5,204 nucleotides of DNA from an uncultured Thermoanaerobacterales bacterium (GTDB lineage Bacteria; Bacillota; Clostridia; Christensenellales; UBA1242), in the NCBI GenBank assembly GCA_900557695.1, contig USTP01000070.1, positions 1-5,204 of the forward strand, written 5' to 3'. The notes under the pieces are model-generated. The model worked only from the letters and a program-made list of their open reading frames with translations. It was not told the DNA's origin and searched no databases. The position numbers and the translations under genes were made by a program. This document shows positions 1 to 5,204 of the stretch, piece after piece; the stretch's first letter is position 1; every line of letters begins with the position of its first letter.

Positions 1-25
1 CTTTATAAATTTGAAATATTTTTAT

Positions 26-30
26 AGGAG
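26..30 (+). promoter_or_regulatory. Ribosome binding site of rnj
   Basis: AGGAG lies 13 nt before the ATG at 44. The spacing is rather long, but this is the only Shine-Dalgarno-like sequence nearby. It decides the start: the reading frame is open back to a TTG at 11, but that TTG has no Shine-Dalgarno upstream within the window, and the AGGAG would then lie inside the coding sequence. The ATG at 44 gives MDRIDKFLSG as the N-terminus. Confidence 0.7.
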
Positions 31-43
31 AAAATTTTTTATA

Positions 44-2038
44 ATGGACAGAATAGACAAATTTTTATCAGGTTCAACTGATAAGCAAAAACAAGCAACC
101 ACTGGCAGAACTAGCGCTAGTGGTAAAAAGAACTTAAACAAAAGAAAAACAATAGCTACTTTGCCAGAAGCTAGTGCTACAAGCACTGCTCAAGCAGTAG
201 AAGAACAGGTGGCGGCATCTCCTTCTATTAAAAAGAAAGTTTTTTTAGCCCCTGAAACAAATAAGGCAATATCATTTGGTTTACCAAACAAATCAAAAAG
301 GAAACCTCAGGTGAATGCTAATAAGCATTTAACCGAGGACGATGAGGTTTTTGAAACAAACGAGGTGAAAAAACCAAAAGTTAATTATAATAAGAATGCT
401 CTAAAAGTTATTTTCCTTGGTGGTATTGGCGAGATAGGAAAAAATATAACAGCTTTAGAATATGGCGATGATATTTTAGTTATAGATTGCGGTTTAGCAT
501 TCCCAGGCGAAGATTTGCCAGGGGTAGACCTTGTGATTCCCGACTTTACATATTTAAAAGAAAACGCATCTAAAGTTCGTGGTATTGTTATTACCCATGG
601 GCATGAAGACCATATTGGTAGTTTGCCTTATCTATTAAAAGATGTTAAGGTGCCTGTTTATGGTTCAAAGCTAACATTAACTTTGCTTGACAATAAGCTT
701 CGCGAGCATAAAATAACTGGCGTTAAAGAAATGGTTGTTAGTGCTAGAAATGAGATAAAACTAGGTTGCTTTAAAGTTGAATTTGTTAAGGTTAACCACT
801 CAATCCCTGGAGCGTATGCGCTTTCTATAACAACCCCTGTGGGAATTGTTTTCCACTCGGGCGACTTTAAAATAGATTTCACACCTATAGATGGCGAGAA
901 AATAGATTTGCCTAGAATTGCCGAGATTGGAGAAAAGGGAGTAACTTTGCTTCTTTGCGAAAGTACAAATGTTGAAAGGCCTGGCTACACCATGAGTGAA
1001 AAATCGGTAGGGGAAAAACTAGAAGAAATATTTATAGAACACGCAGATAGGCGTTTGTTTGTTGCAACTTTCTCAAGTAATATTTACCGTGTTCAACAAA
1101 TAATAGACCTTGCCATTAAATACAAGAGGCGCGTGGCAGTTGTTGGAAGAAGCATGATAAACAATATTGACGCTGGTATGAAAATTGGCGAATTTAGCTT
1201 CGATAAAAATGTGTTTATAGATATTGAAAAAATTGCCTCTCTTGAAGATAAAAACGTTCTAGTGCTTTGCACTGGCAGCCAAGGCGAACCTATGAGTGCT
1301 TTATCTAGGCTTGCAAGTGGCGAGTTTAGCAGGGTTGAAATAGGCGATAATGATACTGTTATCTTCTCGTCATCTCCAATTCCTGGAAACGAGAATATGA
1401 TAAACAAAGTAATTAACAACCTTTATAAAAAAGGTGCTATTGTTATTCATGATAATGTGCACACTTCGGGGCACGCTTGCCAAGAAGAACTAAAAACTAT
1501 TCACTCACTAGTTCGCCCAAAATTCTTTATGCCTGTTCACGGCGAGTATAGACACCTAAAAGAGCATTGCATTTTGGCAGAAAGCATGGGTATGGATAAA
1601 TATAATATGCTCATACCTGAAATAGGCTCTGTTGTTGAAGTAACAAAAAATTCGATGGTTAAGAAAGGAACAGTAACTGCTGGCGACCTACTTGTAGATG
1701 GGCTTGGTATTGGCGATGTTGGAAGTGTTGTTTTGCGTGATAGGAAACTTCTTTCAGAAGATGGGCTAGTTATTGTTGTTATTGGTGTTTCTGCGGTTTC
1801 AGGTGAACTAACAACCGAACCATATATGATAACTCGTGGTTTTGTTTATACTGGAGAAGCAGAAGTTTTAGTTGAAGAAGCAAAAGAGGTTCTTATGGAC
1901 ACATTGAAGGTTATCGATCTTAAGGAAGACCATGATTTTGGCGAACTAAGAAACCAAATAAGAAAACCTCTAAGAAATTTCTTCTACAAAAAAACTAAGC
2001 GTAACCCAATGATATTGCCAATAATTTTTAGAGTGTAG
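44..2038 (+). CDS. rnj: Ribonuclease J (metallo-beta-lactamase/beta-CASP RNase) with a long N-terminal extension
   Basis: RNase J is a zinc-dependent endoribonuclease and 5'-to-3' exoribonuclease that matures rRNA and degrades mRNA in the cytoplasm of Firmicutes and many other bacteria. The product is 664 residues from the ATG at 44. The conserved core begins near residue 118 (NALKVIFLGGIGEIGKN) and runs to the C-terminal RNPMILPIIFRV, about 547 residues, close to B. subtilis RNase J1 (about 555). The metal ligands all appear present: HGHEDH at 185-190, H252 (VNHSIPGA), D274 (HSGDFKIDF) and H499 (PVHGEYRH). The beta-CASP HTSGHA signature lies at 473-478. Residues 1-117 are extra: low complexity, rich in Lys, Ser, Thr and Ala, and probably disordered. 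The gene heads a cluster with trmR starting 3 nt after its TAG stop and in the same frame. The promoter is upstream of the window. The family call is secure; whether it is J1 or J2 type cannot be decided here. Confidence 0.97.
   Translation: MDRIDKFLSGSTDKQKQATTGRTSASGKKNLNKRKTIATLPEASATSTAQAVEEQVAASPSIKKKVFLAPETNKAISFGLPNKSKRKPQVNANKHLTEDDEVFETNEVKKPKVNYNKNALKVIFLGGIGEIGKNITALEYGDDILVIDCGLAFPGEDLPGVDLVIPDFTYLKENASKVRGIVITHGHEDHIGSLPYLLKDVKVPVYGSKLTLTLLDNKLREHKITGVKEMVVSARNEIKLGCFKVEFVKVNHSIPGAYALSITTPVGIVFHSGDFKIDFTPIDGEKIDLPRIAEIGEKGVTLLLCESTNVERPGYTMSEKSVGEKLEEIFIEHADRRLFVATFSSNIYRVQQIIDLAIKYKRRVAVVGRSMINNIDAGMKIGEFSFDKNVFIDIEKIASLEDKNVLVLCTGSQGEPMSALSRLASGEFSRVEIGDNDTVIFSSSPIPGNENMINKVINNLYKKGAIVIHDNVHTSGHACQEELKTIHSLVRPKFFMPVHGEYRHLKEHCILAESMGMDKYNMLIPEIGSVVEVTKNSMVKKGTVTAGDLLVDGLGIGDVGSVVLRDRKLLSEDGLVIVVIGVSAVSGELTTEPYMITRGFVYTGEAEVLVEEAKEVLMDTLKVIDLKEDHDFGELRNQIRKPLRNFFYKKTKRNPMILPIIFRV
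110..121. repeat. 12-bp perfect palindrome inside the rnj 5' coding region
   Basis: ACTAGCGCTAGT is a perfect palindrome. It is also bracketed by CCACT (99-103) and AGTGG (119-123), which could form an alternative hairpin. It encodes Thr-Ser-Ala-Ser of the low-complexity extension, so chance is a real possibility. Confidence 0.5.
173..187 (+). repeat. Short inverted repeat (hairpin) inside the rnj 5' coding region
   Basis: AGTGCT (173-178), a 3-nt loop ACA, then AGCACT (182-187) form a perfect 6-bp inverted repeat, extendable by one wobble pair. No T-run follows, so it is not a terminator. It may be an mRNA hairpin, or a by-product of Ala/Ser/Thr codons in the low-complexity region. Confidence 0.45.
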
Positions 2039-2041
2039 AGT

Positions 2042-2647
2042 ATGGAAAGCGTTGAGGATATTAGAGAAAGTGCTTCAAGGCGTGGCGTTCCTATAATTAG
2101 GGAAGAAAGCCACAATTTGCTAAAAGAACTTGTGGAAAAAATAAAGCCACAAAACATCCTTGAAATTGGGACGGCGGTTGGATATAGTGGTATTGTTATG
2201 CTAAGCGCCTGCGATAGTTCCACTCTTTTAACAATTGAGCATAATAAAGATAGCGTTTGTGAAGCCGTTAAAAATTTTAGTGATGCTGGCTTTGAAAGTC
2301 GAGCTGAAGTTGTTTGTGATGATTGCGTGTCTAGGGTTTCACTTATGGCATTAAACGAGAAGTACTATAAACATTTTGACCTTGTTTTTCTAGATGGTCC
2401 AAAAGCTCAGTATGTTAAAATGCTTGAATCACTAATCATGCTAACAAAGTCTAAGGGAACAATCATCGCAGATAATGTGCTATTTCGTGGCTATGTGTTC
2501 GGTGATAAAAGCAACATGCCAAAAAGATATAAAACTATTGTAAAAAGGCTTGAAATGTTTATAAACACTGTTAAAACCCACCCAGATATTGAAAGTTACA
2601 AGCTTTACAATATAGAAGATGGTTTGATGGAAATTAAGATAAAATAA
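2042..2647 (+). CDS. trmR: SAM-dependent O-methyltransferase, probable tRNA 5-hydroxyuridine methyltransferase (TrmR/YrrM-like)
   Basis: In B. subtilis, TrmR (YrrM) methylates 5-hydroxyuridine at tRNA wobble position 34 to 5-methoxyuridine. The 201-residue product is a class I Rossmann-fold methyltransferase. SAM-binding motif I is LEIGTAVGYSG at residues 40-50, and acidic E66 follows the second strand. The likely metal ligands of this cation-dependent family are D118 (LDGPK, usually DAAK) and D144-N145 (IIADNVLFRG). Family members are near 217 residues, and the N-terminus is somewhat shorter here. The start cannot move upstream because the rnj TAG is in frame two codons before it. Only a weak AGAG (2030-2033) precedes the ATG, which suggests translational coupling to rnj. 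The adjacent U32 gene strongly supports a tRNA role over a generic caffeoyl-CoA/catechol-type O-methyltransferase, which is the usual automatic annotation. Confidence 0.88.
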   Translation: MESVEDIRESASRRGVPIIREESHNLLKELVEKIKPQNILEIGTAVGYSGIVMLSACDSSTLLTIEHNKDSVCEAVKNFSDAGFESRAEVVCDDCVSRVSLMALNEKYYKHFDLVFLDGPKAQYVKMLESLIMLTKSKGTIIADNVLFRGYVFGDKSNMPKRYKTIVKRLEMFINTVKTHPDIESYKLYNIEDGLMEIKIK

Positions 2648-2652
2648 AGGAA
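2647..2652 (+). promoter_or_regulatory. Ribosome binding site of trhP, overlapping the trmR stop
   Basis: AAGGAA begins on the last base of the trmR TAA stop and sits 5 nt before the ATG at 2658. Termination on trmR and initiation on trhP therefore share the same few bases, consistent with one transcript and coupled translation. Confidence 0.6.
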
Positions 2653-2657
2653 AAACT

Positions 2658-3881
2658 ATGGATAAAAAGGTAGAACTTTTAGCACCTGCAGGAGATATGG
2701 AAAAATTAAAAACAGCACTACACTTCGGTGCAGACGCTGTTTATTTTGCTGGCAAAAACTATGGGCTTAGGGCAATGACTTCAAACTTCACTGAGGATGA
2801 AATGATAGATGCTGTAAATTTGGTGCATAGCCAAAATAAAAAAGCCTATGTCACTTTAAACATCTACGCAAGAAACAGCGACTTTACTGGGCTTATTGAA
2901 TATTTAAAATTTCTTGAAAAAATACAAGTTGATGCTGTTTTGGTTTCAGACCTAGGCATTTTAGACACAATAAAGAAAAACGCACCAAATTTAAACATCC
3001 ACATAAGCACTCAGGCAAACACAACAAATAAATATTCAGCCGCATTTTATAAACAGCTTGGGGCAACAAGAGTGGTTTTAGCTAGGGAACTTTCAATTGA
3101 AGAAATTAAAGAAATTAAAGAGTTTAACAAAGATTTAGAACTTGAAGTTTTTGTTCATGGAGCAATGTGCATCTCATATAGCGGTAGGTGCCTACTTTCA
3201 AACTATTTAACAAACCGTGATTCAAACAGGGGAGCGTGCGTTCAAGCTTGTAGATGGAAATACTATATATCCGAAGAAAATAGAAGAGATGAAAAGCTAG
3301 AAATTGAAGAAGATGAAAAGGGAACATACATCCTAAACTCAAAAGATCTTTGCCTTATTTCCTATCTTGATAAAATTATTGAAGCCAATGTTGATAGTTT
3401 AAAAATAGAGGGAAGAATGAAATCGCCGTACTATGTTGCAACAATTGTAAACGCTTATAGAAGAGCAATTGATCAATACTATGAAAATAGGCAGGCGAGC
3501 AAACCATATAGTGTATCAAGGGATTTAAGCGAAGAGCTTTTAAAAGCTAGCCACCGCGACTACACTTCAGGTTTTATGTTTAATGACAACAAGTCGATGC
3601 AAAATCTAAACTCTTCTGCGCAAGAGCAAACCAGCAAGTTTATCGCTGTTGTTAAAGAGGTTCAAAAAGGCAAAATATTAGTAGAAATGCGAAATAGGTT
3701 TATGGTAGGTGACCAGCTTGAAATATTAAGCCCATCTAGCGCGTTTAAAAAAACTATCAAACTAGAAAAGATGGAAGACATAAATGGAAACCCATTAACC
3801 GATGCCAAAAAGGTTTGCGAACTTGTTTGGATTTACACTGATGTTGGCGGAATTTTGCCACTTGATATTTTAAGAAAATAA
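2658..3881 (+). CDS. trhP: Peptidase U32 family protein, probable tRNA uridine-34 hydroxylation protein (TrhP/YrrO-like)
   Basis: Despite the name 'peptidase U32', characterised relatives (E. coli TrhP/YegQ, B. subtilis TrhP1/TrhP2) are iron-sulfur proteins needed to make 5-hydroxyuridine at tRNA position 34, with prephenate required. The 407-residue product starts with the family's LLAPAGDMEKLKTAL and FGADAVYFAG (about 7-32), has HISTQAN in the middle of the barrel, and carries the U32 signature EVFVHGAMCISYSGRCLLS at 163-181. LKIEGRMKSPYYV follows. The candidate 4Fe-4S ligands are C171, C178, C194 or C198 (RGACVQAC), and C232 (KDLC), a pattern like that of Fe-S U32 proteins. The length is close to B. 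subtilis YrrO (about 420). The C-terminal ~70 residues look like the small beta-barrel domain of the family. It lies 10 nt after trmR, whose product would methylate the hydroxylated base, and is followed by a terminator. No second U32 paralogue is adjacent, unlike yrrN-yrrO. Confidence 0.92.
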   Translation: MDKKVELLAPAGDMEKLKTALHFGADAVYFAGKNYGLRAMTSNFTEDEMIDAVNLVHSQNKKAYVTLNIYARNSDFTGLIEYLKFLEKIQVDAVLVSDLGILDTIKKNAPNLNIHISTQANTTNKYSAAFYKQLGATRVVLARELSIEEIKEIKEFNKDLELEVFVHGAMCISYSGRCLLSNYLTNRDSNRGACVQACRWKYYISEENRRDEKLEIEEDEKGTYILNSKDLCLISYLDKIIEANVDSLKIEGRMKSPYYVATIVNAYRRAIDQYYENRQASKPYSVSRDLSEELLKASHRDYTSGFMFNDNKSMQNLNSSAQEQTSKFIAVVKEVQKGKILVEMRNRFMVGDQLEILSPSSAFKKTIKLEKMEDINGNPLTDAKKVCELVWIYTDVGGILPLDILRK

Positions 3882-3894
3882 TATTTTATATAAC

Positions 3895-3926
3895 AAAAGC
3901 ACAGGCAAATAGCTCTGTGTTTTTTT
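3895..3926 (+). terminator. Rho-independent terminator after trhP
   Basis: AAAAGCACAG (3895-3904) pairs with CTGTGTTTTT (3915-3924) through a 10-nt loop, with one G-U pair, and the 3' arm runs into seven consecutive T (3920-3926). It starts 14 nt after the trhP stop and separates the rnj-trmR-trhP run from sigK. The opposite strand ends in a weaker T-tract, so bidirectional action is possible but unneeded, as no reverse-strand gene is seen. Confidence 0.88.
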
Positions 3927-3955
3927 GTATATTTTTAAAGTTCTTGTAATAAAAT
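3927..3955 (+). promoter_or_regulatory. Candidate SigE-type promoter for sigK
   Basis: GTATATTT (3927-3934), a 13-nt spacer and AATAAAAT (3948-3955) resemble the sporulation SigE elements (-35 ending in ATATTT, -10 near CATACAAT), with two mismatches in the -10. SigE drives sigK in characterised spore formers, which makes this the favoured candidate. The whole gap is very AT-rich, so matches arise easily. A vegetative pair, TTGAAA at 3957-3962 with TAATAT at 3977-3982, has only a 14-nt spacer and is less convincing. Confidence 0.3.
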
Positions 3956-3990
3956 GTTGAAAAAACAAATATGCTTTAATATCCACAAAA

Positions 3991-3996
3991 AAGGAG
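3991..3996 (+). promoter_or_regulatory. Strong ribosome binding site of sigK
   Basis: AAGGAG is placed 6 nt before the ATG at 4003. This near-ideal site fixes the start upstream of the hydrophobic pro-sequence, and so shows that the pro-sequence is translated. Confidence 0.85.
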
Positions 3997-4002
3997 ACAG
4001 GT

Positions 4003-4710
4003 ATGATTTTTTCAGCACTAATAAGGCTACTTTCAAAAATATTTTTATTCACAGGAAGAATAGGAATAAAAAATGCCTTTTTAAAACCATTGCCACCAGA
4101 AGAAGAAAAAGAGTGCTTTAAAAAAATGAAAGAGGGTGACCCTATTGCCGAGGAGAAACTCATAAAGCACAATTTAAGACTTGTTGCTCATATAGTTAAG
4201 AAATATAAAAGCTCCTATAACGACCAAGATGAACTTATCTCAGTTGGTTCGGTTGGGTTAATGAAAGCAATAAAAACCTTTGACATAGAAAAAGGACATA
4301 ATTTTTCTACCTATGCAGCAAGGTGCATACAGAATGAAATTTTAATGTTACTTCGTAGCCAGAAAAAGTATGTAAATGAAATCTCATTTGAAGAAAAAAT
4401 TGGCTCTGATAAAGATGGTAATGATATATCTTTAATAGATATTTTGCAAGATACCAAACAAAATGTTGAAGACAAGGCGGAAACAAAGGTTTTGTTTTCC
4501 AAACTCATTAAATATATGGAAAACAATTTAACAGATAGGGAAATTGAAATTATATATTTAAGATATGGCATTGGTGGGCTTATGCCACTAACTCAAAACG
4601 AAATAGCTAAAATGCTTGGTATATCACGGTCATACATCTCTAGAATAGAGAAAAAAGCAATAGAGGAACTTAGAGAATTTGCAACAAAATTAAGCAGCCT
4701 TGACAACTGA
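4003..4710 (+). CDS. sigK: RNA polymerase sporulation sigma factor SigK (pro-sigma-K)
   Basis: Sigma-K directs late gene expression in the mother cell during sporulation, including coat and cortex functions. The 235-residue product is a sigma-70 family protein. A hydrophobic N-terminus (MIFSALIRLLSKIFLFTG, 1-18) matches the position of the B. subtilis pro-sequence. Next come the SigK-like NAFLKPLPPEEE (24-35), region 2 with HNLRLVAHIVKKY (56-68) and FSTYAARCIQNEILMLLR (101-118), and IGSDKDGNDISLIDIL, which resembles SigK more than SigE. Region 4 starts with LTDREIE (176-182) and has the helix-turn-helix at about 196-219 (LTQNEIAKMLGISRSYISRI). The frame is intact, with no skin-type interruption. 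The pro-sequence implies activation by a SpoIVFB-like membrane protease, as in B. subtilis. The gene ends in tandem TGA-TAA stops. It has no terminator of its own, so transcripts should run into rnpB. SigE is the main alternative and fits less well. Confidence 0.93.
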   Translation: MIFSALIRLLSKIFLFTGRIGIKNAFLKPLPPEEEKECFKKMKEGDPIAEEKLIKHNLRLVAHIVKKYKSSYNDQDELISVGSVGLMKAIKTFDIEKGHNFSTYAARCIQNEILMLLRSQKKYVNEISFEEKIGSDKDGNDISLIDILQDTKQNVEDKAETKVLFSKLIKYMENNLTDREIEIIYLRYGIGGLMPLTQNEIAKMLGISRSYISRIEKKAIEELREFATKLSSLDN

Positions 4711-4728
4711 TAAATTTAATGCTAAAAT
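4700..4728 (+). promoter_or_regulatory. Vegetative (SigA-type) promoter of rnpB, overlapping the end of sigK
   Basis: A perfect -35 TTGACA (4700-4705), an exactly 17-nt spacer, and an extended -10 TGC-TAAAAT (TG at 4720-4721, hexamer 4723-4728) are followed by the rnpB 5' end 9 nt later at about 4737. The -35 box lies within the last codons of sigK (Leu-Asp-Asn). The match and position make this the strongest promoter in the window, as expected for a constitutively needed RNA. Confidence 0.9.
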
Positions 4729-4736
4729 AACTATAG

Positions 4737-5075
4737 TAAAGTTAGCCAGATGATTGCGTTGGCACAAAAGCCAATGAGGAAAGTCCGAGCACCATAGAGC
4801 AAGTGCACTTGATAACGTCAAGCTAGGGTGACCTAAGGAAAAGGGCAACAGAGATATACCGCCAACTAACTATATGTGAAGGGCAAGGGTGGAAAAGTGA
4901 GGTAAGGGCTCACTCTAAGGTATGGTGACATATCTTAGCTGTAAACTCTGCACGGTGCAAGATGTGGGACATGTAGGGCTGCTCGTCCGTCCCCAAAATC
5001 GCATGAGCGGTTTGGCAACAAATCGCCTAGATAGATAATCATCTAAAACAGAACTCGGCTTATAGACTAACTTTA
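4737..5075 (+). ncRNA. rnpB: RNase P RNA, bacterial type A (M1 RNA homologue)
   Basis: This is the catalytic RNA of RNase P, which with the RnpA protein removes 5' leaders from pre-tRNAs. The ends are set by helix P1, TAAAGTTAG (4737-4745) with CTAACTTTA (5067-5075), 9 bp and perfect. P2 is AGATGATT (4748-4755) with AATCATCT (5037-5044). P3 is a short hairpin at 4758-4775. The universal core GAGGAAAGTCC is at 4776-4786, and its 3' partner ACAGAACTCGGCTTATAG at 5048-5065. A P12 hairpin is visible around GTGAGGTAAGGGCTCAC (about 4897-4913). P15 pairs GGGAC (4966-4970) with GTCCC (4989-4993). P18, GCGGTTTG/CAAATCGC (5007-5026), is capped by a GCAA GNRA tetraloop. The ACAGAA-CGGCTTAT end and the P18 arrangement fit type A, the form usual in Clostridia, not Bacillus type B. 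About 339 nt is a normal length. The L15 loop reads TGTAGGG where GGTAGGG is usual. Confidence 0.97.
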
Positions 5076-5080
5076 CATGT

Positions 5081-5108
5081 AACGCCATGGAGTCACATGG
5101 CGTTTTTT
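5081..5108 (+). terminator. Rho-independent terminator of rnpB
   Basis: AACGCCATG (5081-5089), loop GAGTCA, and CATGGCGTT (5096-5104) form a perfect 9-bp stem continuing into a T-run that ends at 5108. It begins 6 nt after the mature 3' end of rnpB, and would also end transcripts reading through from sigK. Confidence 0.96.
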
Positions 5109-5156
5109 ATTTATATTTTTTTTAAATTTGGCAAAAATTTATTTATGCTTTTGTTT

Positions 5157-5204
5157 CTGTCTCTTATACACATCTCCGAGCCCACGAGACTCGACGTCAT
5201 CTCG
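5157..5204 (+). other. Illumina Nextera i7 adapter left in the assembly (not genomic)
   Basis: CTGTCTCTTATACACATCT (5157-5175) is the Tn5 mosaic-end complement used by Nextera libraries. It is followed by CCGAGCCCACGAGAC (5176-5190), the read-2 adapter part, an 8-nt i7 index TCGACGTC (5191-5198), and ATCTCG (5199-5204), the start of the P7 flow-cell sequence. The order and spacing match an adapter read-through exactly. Its location at the extreme end marks an untrimmed contig terminus. The preceding 5109-5156 is AT-rich spacer with no recognisable feature. Confidence 0.98.

Noticed and set aside
11..43. Extended rnj start at the TTG at position 11, adding 11 residues
   Set aside because: The only Shine-Dalgarno sequence (26-30) lies downstream of this TTG, and the added residues are simply the translated leader. 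The ATG at 44 is preferred.
40..45. TATAAT, a perfect -10 hexamer
   Set aside because: It overlaps the rnj start codon, so transcripts from it would lack the ribosome binding site. It is best read as a coincidence in AT-rich sequence.
1093..1419. Open reading frame on the minus strand inside rnj, and similar ones at 658-882, 1984-2223, 3124-3342, 3870-4172 and 4311-4571
   Set aside because: All lie antisense to well-recognised genes, show no family motifs or credible ribosome binding sites, and their sequences look like reverse-strand shadows.
3101..3119. Tandem GAAATTAAA repeat in trhP
   Set aside because: Two copies encode Glu-Ile-Lys repeats of a surface helix in a conserved protein, so it is explained by coding.
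3882..4002. Possible riboswitch or small RNA between trhP and sigK
   Set aside because: The 121-nt gap is accounted for by a terminator, a candidate promoter and a ribosome binding site. No further conserved fold or antiterminator pairing is seen.
1..5156. CRISPR array, prophage, defence island, toxin-antitoxin or other accessory system
   Set aside because: No spaced repeats, integrase, transposase or accessory protein motifs were found on either strand. The genes are core RNA metabolism and sporulation genes.
5157..5175. Tn5-like 19-bp mosaic end, which could suggest a transposon terminus
   Set aside because: It is followed directly by Nextera adapter, an index and P7 bases. There is no transposase and no target duplication. 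It is a library artefact.

Overview
This is an AT-rich window, all on the + strand, from what looks like a spore-forming member of the Clostridia. The grounds are a SigK-type sporulation sigma factor, an RNase J with a classical Firmicutes core, a TrmR/U32 tRNA-modification pair, and an RNase P RNA with type A (ancestral) rather than Bacillus type B architecture. The genus cannot be named from the sequence. The window is also a contig end: the last 48 bases (5157-5204) are Illumina Nextera i7 adapter, so genuine genomic sequence stops at about 5156.

Layout. Bases 44-3881 hold a tight three-gene run: rnj (RNase J, with an unusual ~117-residue N-terminal extension), trmR (SAM-dependent O-methyltransferase, 3 nt downstream) and trhP (U32-family Fe-S tRNA hydroxylation protein, 10 nt downstream). 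A Rho-independent terminator at 3895-3926 closes it. Then comes a separately transcribed sigK (4003-4710), complete and uninterrupted, with a hydrophobic pro-sequence. The final gene is rnpB (about 4737-5075), the catalytic RNA of RNase P. It has its own near-perfect vegetative promoter, whose -35 box lies inside the last codons of sigK, and its own terminator at 5081-5108. From 5109 to 5156 there is only AT-rich spacer.

How the genes fit together. TrhP and TrmR are expected to act in sequence at wobble uridine 34 of tRNA: TrhP makes 5-hydroxyuridine (prephenate-dependent in characterised systems) and TrmR methylates it to 5-methoxyuridine. Their transcription with RNase J, and the nearby rnpB, makes this a neighbourhood of RNA maturation and decay genes interrupted by a developmental sigma factor. 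No novel defence, mobile or unknown multi-gene system is visible. The most informative observations are the adapter artefact, the rnpB promoter inside sigK, a possible departure from the canonical L15 GGU motif in RNase P RNA, the RNase J extension, and the same-frame rnj-TAG-trmR junction.
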